Assembly (NCBI RefSeq): GCF_947259555.1
Contig: NZ_CAMYMD010000012.1
Coordinates: 31,160-95,159, forward strand
Direction of reading: 5' to 3'
Length of the DNA: 64,000 nucleotides
Source of the DNA: an uncultured Roseovarius sp.
Lineage (GTDB): Bacteria > Pseudomonadota > Alphaproteobacteria > Rhodobacterales > Rhodobacteraceae
In this document: one piece after another, positions 39,469 through 48,225 of the stretch
Numbering within the stretch: position 1 is the stretch's first letter
Layout: each line of letters starts with the position of its first letter
Notes under the pieces: model-generated
Databases searched by the model: none
The model's input: only the letters and a program-made list of their open reading frames with translations
What the model was told of the DNA's origin: nothing
Translations under genes and position numbers: made by a program

Positions 39469-40248
39469 TCACACGTGCCGCTCGACCATCATCTTCTTGA
39501 TCTCTGCAATCGCCTTGGCGGGGTTCAGGCCCTTGGGGCAGGTCTTTGTGCAGTTCATGATCGTGTGACACCGATAGAGCTTGAACGGGTCTTCCAGATC
39601 ATCCAGCCGCTCGCCCGTCGCCTCGTCACGGCTGTCGATGATCCAGCGATAGGCATGCAGCAAGGCCGCCGGCCCGAGATACTTGTCGCCGTTCCACCAA
39701 TAGGACGGGCAAGACGTAGAACAGCAGGCACACATCACGCATTCATAAAGCCCGTCGAGCTTTTCACGATCGTCGATCGACTGCTTCCACTCTTTCGCGG
39801 GCCGGTTGGTCTTGGTCTCCAGCCACGGCATGATGCTCTCATGCTGCGCGTAGAAATGCGTGAGGTCGGGAATGAGATCCTTGACCACCGGCATATGCGG
39901 CAGCGGGTAGATCTTCACGTCGCCCTTTACCTCGTCCATCCCGTAGATGCAGGCAAGCGTGTTGATCCCGTCGATATTCATCGCACAAGACCCGCAAATC
40001 CCCTCGCGGCATGACCGGCGAAAGGTCAGCGTCGGGTCGATCTTGTTCTTGATGTAAATGAGCGCATCCAGAACCATCGGCCCACAATCGTCGAGATCGA
40101 CGAAATAGGTATCCACCCGCGGGTTCTGCCCATCTTCAGGAGACCAGCGATAGATCTGGAATTTGCGAATCGTACCACTGGTTTCAGGCTTGGGCCATGT
40201 CTTGCCCGTCGTCATCCGAGAGTTCTTGGGGAGTGTGAGTTGAACCAT
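39469..40248 (-). CDS. sdhB: Succinate dehydrogenase iron-sulfur subunit
   Basis: SdhB carries electrons from SdhA to quinone through three Fe-S clusters. The 259-residue product shows the [2Fe-2S] motif [15 protein letters not shown] with the later LACIYGMD Cys, and the [4Fe-4S]/[3Fe-4S] motifs [16 protein letters not shown] and [18 protein letters not shown]. Length and spacing are normal. It is the last sdh gene of the leftward operon, separated from sdhA by a small lipoprotein gene. It acts on the cytosolic face of the inner membrane. Confidence 0.98.
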   Translation of the reverse strand: MVQLTLPKNSRMTTGKTWPKPETSGTIRKFQIYRWSPEDGQNPRVDTYFVDLDDCGPMVLDALIYIKNKIDPTLTFRRSCREGICGSCAMNIDGINTLACIYGMDEVKGDVKIYPLPHMPVVKDLIPDLTHFYAQHESIMPWLETKTNRPAKEWKQSIDDREKLDGLYECVMCACCSTSCPSYWWNGDKYLGPAALLHAYRWIIDSRDEATGERLDDLEDPFKLYRCHTIMNCTKTCPKGLNPAKAIAEIKKMMVERHV

Positions 40249-40260
40249 TTTCTACTCCTT

Positions 40261-40581
40261 TCAGCCGCCCAGCAGGGTCAGGCTATTAGCGGCGATGCAT
40301 TGCACGGCCTCGGGGCGCTGTGCGATGCCGACAATCTCTTGTGCCACCTCGGGGGTCACCCCGGTGACACTCGCTCCGGCGATCCGGACAATCTCGCGGG
40401 CCGAGGCCGCGTCGATGATGCAATCCGTGACAGGCGCGGCATTCACAGCGGGAAACCGCTCGGCCACCACCGTGTTGACCACGCTCTTGGCCCGCTCTCG
40501 CGCGATAGTATCCGCCACCTGATTGGTCGCCTCGCAGGCCCCGAGGGCCAGCAGCGCGACAGTCGCCAGCAGCATCCGCAT
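40261..40581 (-). CDS. Small lipoprotein between sdhA and sdhB
   Basis: The 106-residue product begins [20 protein letters not shown], a lipoprotein signal with lipobox LGAC. The mature part is about 90 residues with an internal Cys pair (TDCIIDAAS and AVQCIAANS) that could be disulfide-linked. The ATG at 40581 overlaps the sdhA stop by one base (TGATG), so it is translationally coupled to sdhA and 12 bases ahead of sdhB. No family is recognised; a role in complex II biogenesis is conceivable but only suggested by position. Confidence 0.8.
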   Translation of the reverse strand: MRMLLATVALLALGACEATNQVADTIARERAKSVVNTVVAERFPAVNAAPVTDCIIDAASAREIVRIAGASVTGVTPEVAQEIVGIAQRPEAVQCIAANSLTLLGG

Positions 40582-42383
40582 CAGAACGTCCGTTCCTTCG
40601 GGGCAATCTTCTTCAGGCTGATACCGCCCGCGTCCTCGGGCGTGATCGGGTCCTCGATGATCGGGCGATAGCTGAGGTCGACATCGGTCTCGCCGATCCG
40701 GGCGATGGTATGCACGCGCCACTTCTTGTCGTCGCGCTTGCTGAAATCCTCATGCGCATGCGCGCCCCGGCTCTCCTTGCGCGCCTCGGCACAAAAGATC
40801 GTAGCGAGCGCATTGGGCATGAGATTGGTCAGCTCCAGCGTTTCCATCAGATCACTGTTCCAGACGAGTGTGCGGTCGGTCACCTTGATGTCAGCCATCT
40901 TGGCCGCCACGCCCTTCATCTTTTCCACGCCCTCTGCCAGCGTCTTGGAGGTGCGGAACACAGCGGCATCGGCCTGCATGGTCCGCTGCATCTCTAGCCG
41001 CAGATCAGCAGTCGACACCGCACCATCGGCATGACGCAATCCATCGAAGCGGTCGAGAGCCTTGTCGACCTCCGGGACATTCGTGCCGGGCACGGCGGTC
41101 TCGGGGTCAACCACCTTGCCGGCCTTGATCGCCGCAGCACGGCCGAACACCACAAGGTCAATGAGCGAGTTCGAGCCCAGTCGGTTGGCACCATGCACCG
41201 AGGCACAGGCGGCCTCGCCCACGGCCATCAGCCCCGGCACCACGGCATGCGGGTCGTCCTTGGTGGGGTTGATCACCTCGCCCCAATAGTTGGTCGGCAC
41301 GCCGCCCATGTTGTAATGCACCGTGGGCAGCACCGGAATCGGCTCTTTGGTGACATCCACCCCGGCAAAAATCTTGGCACTCTCGGAGATCCCCGGCAGG
41401 CGCAGGTTCAGCGCTTCGGGCGGCAGGTGCGACAGGTTGAGGTGGATGTGATCGCCCCCCGATCCCACACCGCGCCCTTCGCGGATTTCCATCGTCATGC
41501 AGCGGCTGACATAGTCGCGCGGGGCCAGATCCTTGTAGTTGGGCGCATAACGCTCCATAAACCGCTCGCCCTCGGAATTGGTGAGATACCCGCCCTCGCC
41601 GCGCGCACCCTCGGTAATGAGACAGCCCGCGCCGAAAATGCCCGTGGGGTGAAACTGCACGAATTCCATATCCTGAAGCGGCAGACCCGCACGCGCGACC
41701 ATGCCACCACCATCGCCGGTGCAGGTATGCGCACTCGTGGCGCTGAAATACGCCCGGCCATAACCACCCGTCGCCAGCACTACCATCTTGGCGTTGAAGA
41801 CATGCATCGTGCCATCGTCCAGCTTCCAGCAGACAACACCGGTGCAGGCGCCATCGGTCATGATCAGGTCAATGGCGAAATACTCGATGTAGAACTCGGC
41901 CTTTTCCTTGAGACTCTGACCATAGAGCGTGTGCAGGATCGCGTGGCCGGTGCGGTCAGCGGCGGCACAGGTGCGCTGCACCGGCGGGCCTTCGCCATAT
42001 TCCGTCGTGTGCCCACCGAACGGGCGCTGATAGATCCGGCCCTCTTCGGTCCGCGAAAACGGCACGCCGTAATGCTCCAGCTCATAGACCGCCTTGGGGG
42101 CCTCACGCGCCAGATACTCCATCGCATCCGTGTCGCCCAGCCAGTCCGACCCCTTGACCGTGTCATACATATGCCACTGCCAGCTGTCGGGCCCCATGTT
42201 GCCAAGGCTCGCCGCGATGCCGCCCTGCGCCGCCACGGTATGCGAGCGGGTCGGGAACACCTTGGTCACGCAGGCGGTACGCAGCCCCTGTTCGGCCATG
42301 CCAAGCGTCGCGCGCAGCCCGGCCCCACCGGCCCCCACGACCACGACGTCGTAATCATGCGTCTCGTATTCATATGCAGCCAT
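40581..42383 (-). CDS. sdhA: Succinate dehydrogenase flavoprotein subunit
   Basis: SdhA oxidises succinate to fumarate with covalently bound FAD. The 600-residue product has the dinucleotide loop [16 protein letters not shown], the flavinylation-site His in [11 protein letters not shown], the active-site region [21 protein letters not shown], and the C-terminal [18 protein letters not shown]. Length and all catalytic motifs match complex II. It sits after sdhC and sdhD in the usual order, followed directly by the lipoprotein gene. Confidence 0.98.
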   Translation of the reverse strand: MAAYEYETHDYDVVVVGAGGAGLRATLGMAEQGLRTACVTKVFPTRSHTVAAQGGIAASLGNMGPDSWQWHMYDTVKGSDWLGDTDAMEYLAREAPKAVYELEHYGVPFSRTEEGRIYQRPFGGHTTEYGEGPPVQRTCAAADRTGHAILHTLYGQSLKEKAEFYIEYFAIDLIMTDGACTGVVCWKLDDGTMHVFNAKMVVLATGGYGRAYFSATSAHTCTGDGGGMVARAGLPLQDMEFVQFHPTGIFGAGCLITEGARGEGGYLTNSEGERFMERYAPNYKDLAPRDYVSRCMTMEIREGRGVGSGGDHIHLNLSHLPPEALNLRLPGISESAKIFAGVDVTKEPIPVLPTVHYNMGGVPTNYWGEVINPTKDDPHAVVPGLMAVGEAACASVHGANRLGSNSLIDLVVFGRAAAIKAGKVVDPETAVPGTNVPEVDKALDRFDGLRHADGAVSTADLRLEMQRTMQADAAVFRTSKTLAEGVEKMKGVAAKMADIKVTDRTLVWNSDLMETLELTNLMPNALATIFCAEARKESRGAHAHEDFSKRDDKKWRVHTIARIGETDVDLSYRPIIEDPITPEDAGGISLKKIAPKERTF

Positions 42384-42395
42384 TTAATCAGTTCC

Positions 42396-42767
42396 TCACA
42401 GCGCGATCTTGGCGAGGGCGAAAAGCCCGGTGGCGATCATCCCGTAACTTAGAACGGTCACGCCGATAATCAGGGCCCGGCGCGTCATGCCATGGGCATA
42501 ATCCTCAATCATCGTCTGCGCGCCGCCTGCATAATGTCGCAAGCCGAAAAAGATCACGAGGCCGGTGAGGATCGCCATGGCGGGATGCGAAAAGGCGTCG
42601 AGCACCTCGGCGCGGTCGCCACCTAGCGCGCGCCCGAAGGCCACCAGAAAGACGGGGGTGATGATCGCAAGGCCAACGCCCGACATCTTCATGTACCAGA
42701 AATGCTCGGTGCCGGTGCCAGCAGCGCCTTTGCCCTCGGCCCGTTTACGTGCAGTCAGATAACGCAT
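42396..42767 (-). CDS. sdhD: Succinate dehydrogenase membrane anchor subunit
   Basis: The 123-residue product has three membrane helices and the SdhD pattern: SGVGLAIITPVFLVAFGRALGG, FFGLRHYAGGAQTMIEDY (haem/quinone-side His and the conserved Tyr-Ala-His after it) and a last helix ending LAKIAL. It anchors SdhAB with SdhC and forms the quinone site. It lies 10 bases after sdhC and 12 before sdhA. Confidence 0.94.
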   Translation of the reverse strand: MRYLTARKRAEGKGAAGTGTEHFWYMKMSGVGLAIITPVFLVAFGRALGGDRAEVLDAFSHPAMAILTGLVIFFGLRHYAGGAQTMIEDYAHGMTRRALIIGVTVLSYGMIATGLFALAKIAL

Positions 42768-42777
42768 CTTTCCCTCC

Positions 42778-43176
42778 TCAGACCAGAAACAGCGTGATGA
42801 CGGTCAGAACGACCGAGCCGATGATGCAGCCCCAGCCCAGCTTTTCCGCCGTTGGAATGTCGAGGCCCTTGCCCGCATCGAAATAGAAATGCCGCAGCCC
42901 TGCGAGGTAGTGATACCAGATCGCCCAGAGCGACAGCGTCATCACCAGATCGCCGAACCACGATGTCAGCACGGCATTTGCCATCGCGAAATATGCGTCC
43001 GAGGTCGAGGCCGCGAGCAGCCACCACACGATCAGCAGCGCCGCCACAATCAGCGCGTTCCCGGTGATCCGCGTCAGGATCGACGTGATCGAGGTCAGCT
43101 GCGGGCGATAGATTTGCAGATGCGGCGATAGCGGGCGTTCTACCTGTTCGGTACGGGCCAGATCGGTTTCGGCCAT
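42778..43176 (-). CDS. sdhC: Succinate dehydrogenase cytochrome b556 subunit
   Basis: The 132-residue product starts RPLSPHLQIYRPQLTSITSI, the classic SdhC signature (Ser-Pro-His-Leu), followed by three membrane helices; IWYHYLAGLRHFYFD carries the haem-ligand His. It begins the leftward sdhC-sdhD-sdhA-lipoprotein-sdhB operon. AGGAGG lies just upstream of ATG 43176. Its upstream region carries three identical palindromes that may control the whole operon. Confidence 0.95.
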   Translation of the reverse strand: MAETDLARTEQVERPLSPHLQIYRPQLTSITSILTRITGNALIVAALLIVWWLLAASTSDAYFAMANAVLTSWFGDLVMTLSLWAIWYHYLAGLRHFYFDAGKGLDIPTAEKLGWGCIIGSVVLTVITLFLV

Positions 43177-43316
43177 GGTGAACCTCCTGTTGCAAATGGC
43201 GGCGGCGCAGGGGCCGGCTCAAGCTGACCCTGTTTTGAAACTTTTTCTCGGCGCTGTCACCTGTTGGAGGCCAGTTTTCCCTCAATCAGGGCAATTCGCC
43301 GCAAAAACTTTGTCTT

Positions 43317-43458
43317 TGTGATCACATCAATAATCGTGTGATCACAAAGAACGGCTGCGCGGAGCATTCCATTTGTGAACTCCGGGGCGAGTCTCTACTC
43401 AACGCGCAGGCAAGCCCGGCAACCGGGCACGATCTCGATGCAAATTTTGTGATCACAA
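43317..43458. promoter_or_regulatory. Three identical TGTGATCACA palindromes upstream of sdhC
   Basis: The 10-base palindrome TGTGATCACA occurs at 43317-43326, 43337-43346 and 43448-43457, flanked mostly by extra T/A to give TTTGTGATCACA, TGTGATCACAAA and TTGTGATCACAA. The first two are exactly 20 bases apart centre to centre, about two helical turns. All three lie in the 352-base gene-free region between the atp terminator and sdhC. The form (5-base half sites with no spacer) is closer to GntR/FCD operators than to CRP, which needs a 6-base spacer. The regulator is unknown. Confidence 0.75.
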
Positions 43459-43477
43459 TATTGTGCGCTCAAAATAA

Positions 43478-43509
43478 AAGGGCCCGAACCGTCACCGGAC
43501 CGGGCCCTT
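43478..43509 (-). terminator. Intrinsic terminator of the F0 ATP synthase operon
   Basis: The 9-base stem AAGGGCCCG / CGGGCCCTT with a 14-base loop that can pair internally lies 20 bases after the atpF stop. Read leftward it is followed by TTTATTTT, so it should terminate the atp transcript before the sdh operon. Confidence 0.85.
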
Positions 43510-43528
43510 CAAACTTCAGCGGAACCGC

Positions 43529-44098
43529 TCAGTGCAGCTTTGCTTCAACCTCGGCAATACCGTTGTCGATCAGCGTATTGCCCTCGGCGGCGGTCATCTG
43601 CTTGGCGATCACGTCACGCGCGGCGGCCACGGCGACGTTCACGGCCTGATCGCGCACGTCACGGATGGCCCGCGCCTCGGCGCTCTTGATCTGGTCTTCT
43701 GCGGCTTGCAAACGGCGCGCGATCGAGGCCTTGATGTCATCCTTGGCCTCGGCGGCAGCCTGATTGGCCTCGTCCTTGGCCTGTGCGATGATCCGATCGG
43801 CCTGATCCTGCACGTCCTTCTGCTTGCGCTCATAGCTCGCCAGCAGGGTCTGTGCCTCCTCACGCAGCGCGCGCGCCTCGTCGAGTTCAGACTTGATGCC
43901 GTCTGCCCGCTCGTCCAGCTTCTTTCCGATCAGGCCCGGCACCTTCATGTAGGTCAGGAAGCCGACGAACAGCAAAAATGCCAGCAGCACCACGAAATCG
44001 GTGTTGCTCAACGAAAAGAACGGGCCAGAGGCTGCCAGCGCCGGGCTGGCAATCACGGATGCGGCGACGGTCAGGGTCAGCTTGCGCATGGCACTCAT
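43529..44098 (-). CDS. atpF: F0 ATP synthase subunit b
   Basis: The 189-residue product has an N-terminal cleavable-looking hydrophobic stretch, the membrane helix around [17 protein letters not shown], then a long charged coiled coil (about 60-165), typical of the b subunit of the peripheral stalk. The first 20 residues ([20 protein letters not shown]) look like a signal peptide and precede the usual b subunit, a feature seen in Rhodobacterales. ATG 44098 overlaps the b' stop as ATGA. It is the last gene of the F0 operon. Confidence 0.93.
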   Translation of the reverse strand: MSAMRKLTLTVAASVIASPALAASGPFFSLSNTDFVVLLAFLLFVGFLTYMKVPGLIGKKLDERADGIKSELDEARALREEAQTLLASYERKQKDVQDQADRIIAQAKDEANQAAAEAKDDIKASIARRLQAAEDQIKSAEARAIRDVRDQAVNVAVAAARDVIAKQMTAAEGNTLIDNGIAEVEAKLH

Positions 44099-44616
44099 CC
44101 TTTCATCCGGGCGTTGATCGCAGCGGTGACACTGCGGCCATCGGCCTTGCCACCCATGGCCGAGACGATCTCGGCAGCCGTGTCCTTGGCCACCTCGCGC
44201 ACGCTCTCCATGGCACTCTCCCGGATCTCCGCGAGCTTCTTTTCGCCCTCGGCGGTCCGTTCCGCGATCTCGGCATCGGCCTCTTCATTGGCGCGGTCGA
44301 GATCGGCTTTGATCTCGGCCTTGGTCTCGGCGATGATCTTCTGCGCCTCGGCACGGGCATCGGCCAGCGCCTTGTTATACGCCTCCTCGGCCTCGACCGC
44401 CTTGGCCTTGAGGTCCTCGGCGGCGGCAAGATCGTTGGTGATCGTCCCCTGACGCTCGGCCAGCACAGCCGCGATGCGCGGCAGCGCCACGCGCGACAGG
44501 ATGAAGTAGATCACGACCAGTGACACCAACAGCCAGAAGATCTGGTTGGAGAATGTCGTGATATCGAGCTGAGGCAAGCCCGTTGCGGCCTCGGCCCCTT
44601 GCGTTTCGCTCGCCAT
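44095..44616 (-). CDS. F0 ATP synthase subunit b'
   Basis: The 173-residue product has one membrane helix ([20 protein letters not shown]) preceded by a ~20-residue tail, and a long charged helix (about 50-170). The [19 protein letters not shown] motif just after the helix is diagnostic for b' of photosynthetic and alphaproteobacterial ATP synthases, which have two different stalk subunits instead of a b homodimer. It precedes atpF with a 4-base overlap. Confidence 0.93.
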   Translation of the reverse strand: MASETQGAEAATGLPQLDITTFSNQIFWLLVSLVVIYFILSRVALPRIAAVLAERQGTITNDLAAAEDLKAKAVEAEEAYNKALADARAEAQKIIAETKAEIKADLDRANEEADAEIAERTAEGEKKLAEIRESAMESVREVAKDTAAEIVSAMGGKADGRSVTAAINARMKG

Positions 44617-44702
44617 GTCGTCCTCCCTCGGGAATGTTCCGGTTACACCGGAAAGCGGCGCATCGCCGCCCTCCGGCCGTAAGGATCAGATACCCGTAAG
44701 GC

Positions 44703-44939
44703 TCAGACGGCGAACATCAGCAGAAGCGCGATGAGGAACGAAAAGATCCCCAGGGCTTCGGCGAATGCGATGCCGATGAACAGCGTCGCGGTCTGACCGG
44801 CGGCAGCCGACGGATTGCGCAGCGCGCCCGCGAGGAAGTTGCCGGCCACGTGGCCCACACCGATCGCGGCAGCACCCGAACCGATGCCTGCGAGGCCTGC
44901 ACCGATGAATTGACCCAGTTGTGCGATATCGCCTTCCAT
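44703..44939 (-). CDS. atpE: F0 ATP synthase subunit c
   Basis: The 78-residue product is the hydrophobic c subunit: two membrane helices joined by a polar loop ([12 protein letters not shown]). The glycine-rich first helix ([17 protein letters not shown]) packs the rotor ring, and the proton-binding acid is Glu in [13 protein letters not shown]. The ring transfers protons and drives rotation. It lies between atpB and b', with 86- and 105-base gaps. Confidence 0.97.
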   Translation of the reverse strand: MEGDIAQLGQFIGAGLAGIGSGAAAIGVGHVAGNFLAGALRNPSAAAGQTATLFIGIAFAEALGIFSFLIALLLMFAV

Positions 44940-45044
44940 GAGATGTCTCCTTACGTTGGAATTGGCATTGCTAGGTTGGTCGTCAGGCGGGCGAACCCGC
45001 CGTCGTTTGGTTGTTCATAGGGTGGGGGATGCCCACCGCCACCC

Positions 45045-45803
45045 TCAGTGATGCGGATGCAGCGCGTCCTTGAGATACACACAGGTGAGGATGGTAAAGA
45101 CATAGGCCTGGATGAAGGACACCAGCACTTCGAGCCCGTACATCGCCGAGACCGCGAGGATCGACAGCGGGGCGATCATCGCCACCTGGCTGAAGCCCGC
45201 GAACACCTTGATCACCGCGTGACCGGCCATCATGTTGCCCGCCAGACGAATGGAGTGGCTGACCGGGCGCACGAAATATGAAATCAGCTCGATGACCGCC
45301 AGAATGGGCCGCAACGCCAGCGGCGCGGAGCTGACCCAGAAAAGGCTCAGGAAGGCCGGGCCGTTTTTGACGAAACCGAGGATCGTCACCGTCAGGAACA
45401 CCATCATCGCCATCACCGCCGTCACGGCGATATGGCTGGTGGTGGTGAACGCCATCGGCAAGAGCCCGAGGAAATTGGCGAAGACGATGAACATGAACAG
45501 TGTCATGATATAGGGAAAGAAGACCAGCGCTTCCTTGCCCGCCACATCCTCGACCATCTTGCGCACGAAATCATAGGCCAGTTCGGCCACCGACTGCATG
45601 CGCGACGGGATCGTGGCGCGCCCCGAGGTGCCCATGACCAACAGCGCAAAGATCGCCAGAATGGTCAGCGCCATCCAGAACGTCGCGTTGGTCAGGGTGA
45701 ACATGCCCACTTCGCCGTCACCAAAGAGCGGCTTGACCAGAAACTGATCCATCGGGTGAAAAGCAAGCCCGCCTTCACCGGCCCCATGCGCTTCAGTCGC
45801 CAT
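45045..45803 (-). CDS. atpB: F0 ATP synthase subunit a
   Basis: The 252-residue product is the a subunit that forms the two proton half-channels. Multiple membrane helices are evident; the essential Arg is in [20 protein letters not shown], and the C-terminal [19 protein letters not shown] completes the family signature. The ATG at 45803 lies inside the end of atpI (11-base overlap), so atpI and atpB are translationally coupled. Confidence 0.97.
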   Translation of the reverse strand: MATEAHGAGEGGLAFHPMDQFLVKPLFGDGEVGMFTLTNATFWMALTILAIFALLVMGTSGRATIPSRMQSVAELAYDFVRKMVEDVAGKEALVFFPYIMTLFMFIVFANFLGLLPMAFTTTSHIAVTAVMAMMVFLTVTILGFVKNGPAFLSLFWVSSAPLALRPILAVIELISYFVRPVSHSIRLAGNMMAGHAVIKVFAGFSQVAMIAPLSILAVSAMYGLEVLVSFIQAYVFTILTCVYLKDALHPHH

Positions 45804-46134
45804 CCTTTTCCCTCTCTTCCGCGCCCGCCTTGGGCGTCATCGCGTCCTTTTGGATCTCCTCGGCGCTGCGCATCATCGTCTTGACGCCCGCCGCGAGGCC
45901 CAGAAATGTGAATATGACAAGGAATATCGGAATGGTGCCGAAAAGCTGATCCAACCCGTATCCCATGCCAAAGCCGATCAAGAGACCAGCCACCAGTTCA
46001 ATCACCATCCGCCAGGCCAGCTGTGCCTGAGAATAATGCTCTTCCTGATGGGGCTTTGGCGCGCTCTTGCCCTTGAGCTTGGCGATCCTCGCGTCCAGCT
46101 CTGCCAGTCGCTCGCTCTGCTCGGGATCGGTCAC
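45793..46134 (-). CDS. atpI: ATP synthase assembly-associated protein AtpI
   Basis: The 113-residue product has a charged N-terminus and two membrane helices ([21 protein letters not shown] and [19 protein letters not shown], the first slightly trimmed here), matching AtpI/AtpQ-type proteins. AtpI helps assemble the c ring. It is the first gene of the leftward atpI-B-E-b'-F operon; F1 genes are not in the window, as usual for alphaproteobacteria, where F0 and F1 are separate loci. Confidence 0.88.
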   Translation of the reverse strand: MTDPEQSERLAELDARIAKLKGKSAPKPHQEEHYSQAQLAWRMVIELVAGLLIGFGMGYGLDQLFGTIPIFLVIFTFLGLAAGVKTMMRSAEEIQKDAMTPKAGAEEREKDGD

Positions 46135-46272
46135 GCAAGGCCCCCTTGGAATGTTGCGCCTTTGCTATGTCCAGAGCGCCAATGAGTCAAGCGCGTGTGG
46201 CGTCGCGATGAAATCAAGTTAAACACTTGTAATTAAAGAAAATTAAATCGTGAAACAGCAAAGCTGCCAATC

Positions 46273-46311
46273 TGCCCAACCGTCCCCGGGGCGCCCGGGG
46301 ACGGTTGGGCA
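46273..46311. terminator. Long perfect hairpin between usp and atpI
   Basis: An 18-base perfect stem (starting TGCCCAACCGTCCCCGGG) with a 3-base GCG loop lies 23 bases downstream of the leftward universal stress gene and 139 bases before atpI. No T-run follows in either direction, so it is either a hairpin stop relying on other factors, an mRNA 3'-end stabiliser, or a repeat element. Its high G+C stands out from the AT-rich sequence beside it (46215-46262). Confidence 0.6.
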
Positions 46312-46333
46312 TATTCAACCGCTTGGTTGAGCT

Positions 46334-46747
46334 TTAGCGGACAACAAAAACCGAGACCTTGGCATGCTGCGCGATATAGCCACCGTGCGAGCTGAAAATA
46401 TGCTCCAGAATGCCCGGCACATGGCTCGCCATGATAACCAGATCGGTGCCGGTTTCATCAATCGCCTTCATCAGCGCAGACGTGGTTTCAACCTCGGGGT
46501 CATGGCTGATGATCGTCTCGGCCTCGACATTGACACCGTATTTATCCCGCAGTCTGTCGGCGAACTTTTTGACCGTCTCTGTGAACTCTCCCGCGTTATG
46601 ACCCAGCTCATTGGGCAACTCGCCGCCCACACTGACAACCTTGATGGTCGCACCATGCCGCTTGGCAATGTCTCCGGCCACGTCGAGCGCCTTGTCGAGG
46701 GTGTCCTTGTGCACAAGGTCGACAGGAACCATGATTGTAGAGAACAT
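46334..46747 (-). CDS. Universal stress protein
   Basis: The 137-residue product has the UspA fold: MFSTIMVPVDLVHKDTLDKA (first strand with conserved Asp), ATIKVVSVGGELP, and TDLVIMASHVPGILEHIFSS, ending VSVFVVR. The ATP-binding G-2X-G-9X-G(S/T) motif is altered (SHVPGILEHIFSSHGG), so nucleotide binding is uncertain. It is a single leftward gene upstream of the F0 operon; a hairpin follows its stop. Confidence 0.9.
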   Translation of the reverse strand: MFSTIMVPVDLVHKDTLDKALDVAGDIAKRHGATIKVVSVGGELPNELGHNAGEFTETVKKFADRLRDKYGVNVEAETIISHDPEVETTSALMKAIDETGTDLVIMASHVPGILEHIFSSHGGYIAQHAKVSVFVVR

Positions 46748-46907
46748 GTTCTTTCCTTTCGCGTTTCCGTTTTTTGTCAGACGACCCTAAAGGGCCGGGA
46801 CCGTCAACACCTTGTCACAGATCAAACCGGCTTGCCGACCCCTTTTCTTGAAAATCGAACGCGGTCGGCGCGCATATCCCGTTGACGCCGGGGCTCTGCT
46901 TGGGCTT

Positions 46908-47252
46908 ATGAAAAGCATGAAAGCCGCCCCAACGCTCGATACCGTGTTCGCCGCCCTCGCCGATCCCACCCGGCGCCGGATCCTGTCGATGCTGCTCGAG
47001 GACGACATGGCAGTGACCGACGTCGCCGCCCCCTTCGAGATGAGCCTTGCCGCGATCTCCAAACATCTGGGCATCCTCACCCGCGCCGGCCTGATCAGCC
47101 AGGAACGCCGGGGCCGGGTGACATGGTGCAAACTTGAGCCGGATGCGCTGCGCGACGCCTCGATCTGGATGCAGGGCTTTGGCCAATTCGAGGCCGTCAA
47201 TCTCGACGCGTTCGAACGCTTCCTGCACAGTGAGATCCCGGATGACACCTGA
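46908..47252 (+). CDS. ArsR-family transcriptional regulator
   Basis: The 114-residue product is a winged-helix ArsR/SmtB-type repressor: LDTVFAALADPTRRRILSML, then a recognition helix in MSLAAISKHLGILTRAGLI, and the wing QERRGRVTWCKLEPDALRD. No metal-binding Cys pair (CxC in the recognition helix) is seen, so it probably does not sense metals that way. Start ATG 46908 (or 46917) is chosen over an upstream frame that reads through the divergent promoter region. Its end overlaps the glycosyltransferase gene by 11 bases. Confidence 0.9.
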   Translation: MKSMKAAPTLDTVFAALADPTRRRILSMLLEDDMAVTDVAAPFEMSLAAISKHLGILTRAGLISQERRGRVTWCKLEPDALRDASIWMQGFGQFEAVNLDAFERFLHSEIPDDT

Positions 47253-48225
47253 CGCGCGGCACCTGCCCGCATCCGGCATAGACATGGTGCCGGGCGCGGT
47301 CCTTATGCCGATGACCCCGGACACCGGCATGGCGTGCGGTGCGCTTGGCCCGGATGGGGCGCCCTTGCCAGCCGCACGCACCCTCCTTTCGGGCAACCGG
47401 TTCACCCCCGACCCCGAGATGCCAAAAGACGCTCCGGCGCACCTGCCCGGTCGCTGGCTCTTTGCCGGGGTCGGGCGGCATCATTTCGGGCATTTCCTGC
47501 TCGAAGCCATCCCGCGCCTCTGGGCCCTCGATCACATTGCGCAGCCGGTGGACGGCATCGCGCTCATCCCGATGTACGGCCGCGATATCGCCGCCGTGCT
47601 GCGCCGTCGTCTCGGACCGCTGCTGGCGCTATTGGGCCAGAACCTGCCGGTACACTTGATCGACAGACCCACCCGTGTGGATATGCTTGTCCTGCCAAGC
47701 CAGGGCTTTGGCCATCTGCATTGGAGCCATGGCACCCCCGAGGCGCGGGCCTATATGCGCCGTCTGCTTTGCACCGACGCGCCGCCCGGCGGACCCGACA
47801 AGATCTACATCTCGCGCCGCCGCCTCAAAAGCCCCGCGCAACAGGTCCCGCATGAAAAGCAGATAGAGCGATGGATGTCGCAGGCGGGCTATGCTGTCCT
47901 GCACCCTGAGCGTCTGACCATAGCCGACCAGATTGACCACTACCGCGCCGCAACCACGATCGTCGGTCCCGACGGGTCTGCCTTTCATTTTGCACCATTC
48001 GTGATGCCAAGAGGCGCACGTGTCGGCCTGATCCAGCGCCGCACCCGGCAGGCGACCTTTGACGCCATCGCGCGCCAGATCGAAGGCTTTGCAGACGCGG
48101 ATTTGATCACCACGTCAGCGATCGCCAGACTGGATAACGCGCCACAGGATCTCGACAGCGACAGCGCAATACCTCCTGAGCTGCGCCAATTGCGCGCCGA
48201 TCTGAAGGCGGCTGGTTTCATCTGA
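47242..48225 (+). CDS. Glycosyltransferase family 61-like protein
   Basis: The 327-residue product resembles GT61/DUF563 proteins: GRHHFGHFLLEAIPRLWAL (HFxHFLxE), KIYISRRRLKSPAQQ, and EKQIERWMSQAGYAVLHPE with GPDGSAFHFAPF near the C-terminus. GT61 includes xylosyl- and arabinosyl-like transferases of surface glycans. It starts at ATG 47242 inside the ArsR gene, so the two are translated together, an odd pairing. Its 3' end overlaps the convergent DMT exporter gene by 8 bases. The donor and acceptor are unknown. Confidence 0.85.
   Translation: MTPDARHLPASGIDMVPGAVLMPMTPDTGMACGALGPDGAPLPAARTLLSGNRFTPDPEMPKDAPAHLPGRWLFAGVGRHHFGHFLLEAIPRLWALDHIAQPVDGIALIPMYGRDIAAVLRRRLGPLLALLGQNLPVHLIDRPTRVDMLVLPSQGFGHLHWSHGTPEARAYMRRLLCTDAPPGGPDKIYISRRRLKSPAQQVPHEKQIERWMSQAGYAVLHPERLTIADQIDHYRAATTIVGPDGSAFHFAPFVMPRGARVGLIQRRTRQATFDAIARQIEGFADADLITTSAIARLDNAPQDLDSDSAIPPELRQLRADLKAAGFI

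Noticed and set aside
43317..43346. CRP sites upstream of sdhC
   Set aside because: CRP sites need TGTGA-N6-TCACA; here the half sites are adjacent with no spacer.
46215..46240. Possible CtrA binding site (paired TTAA motifs)
   Set aside because: The TTAA pairs are 6 and 9 bases apart, not the required 7.
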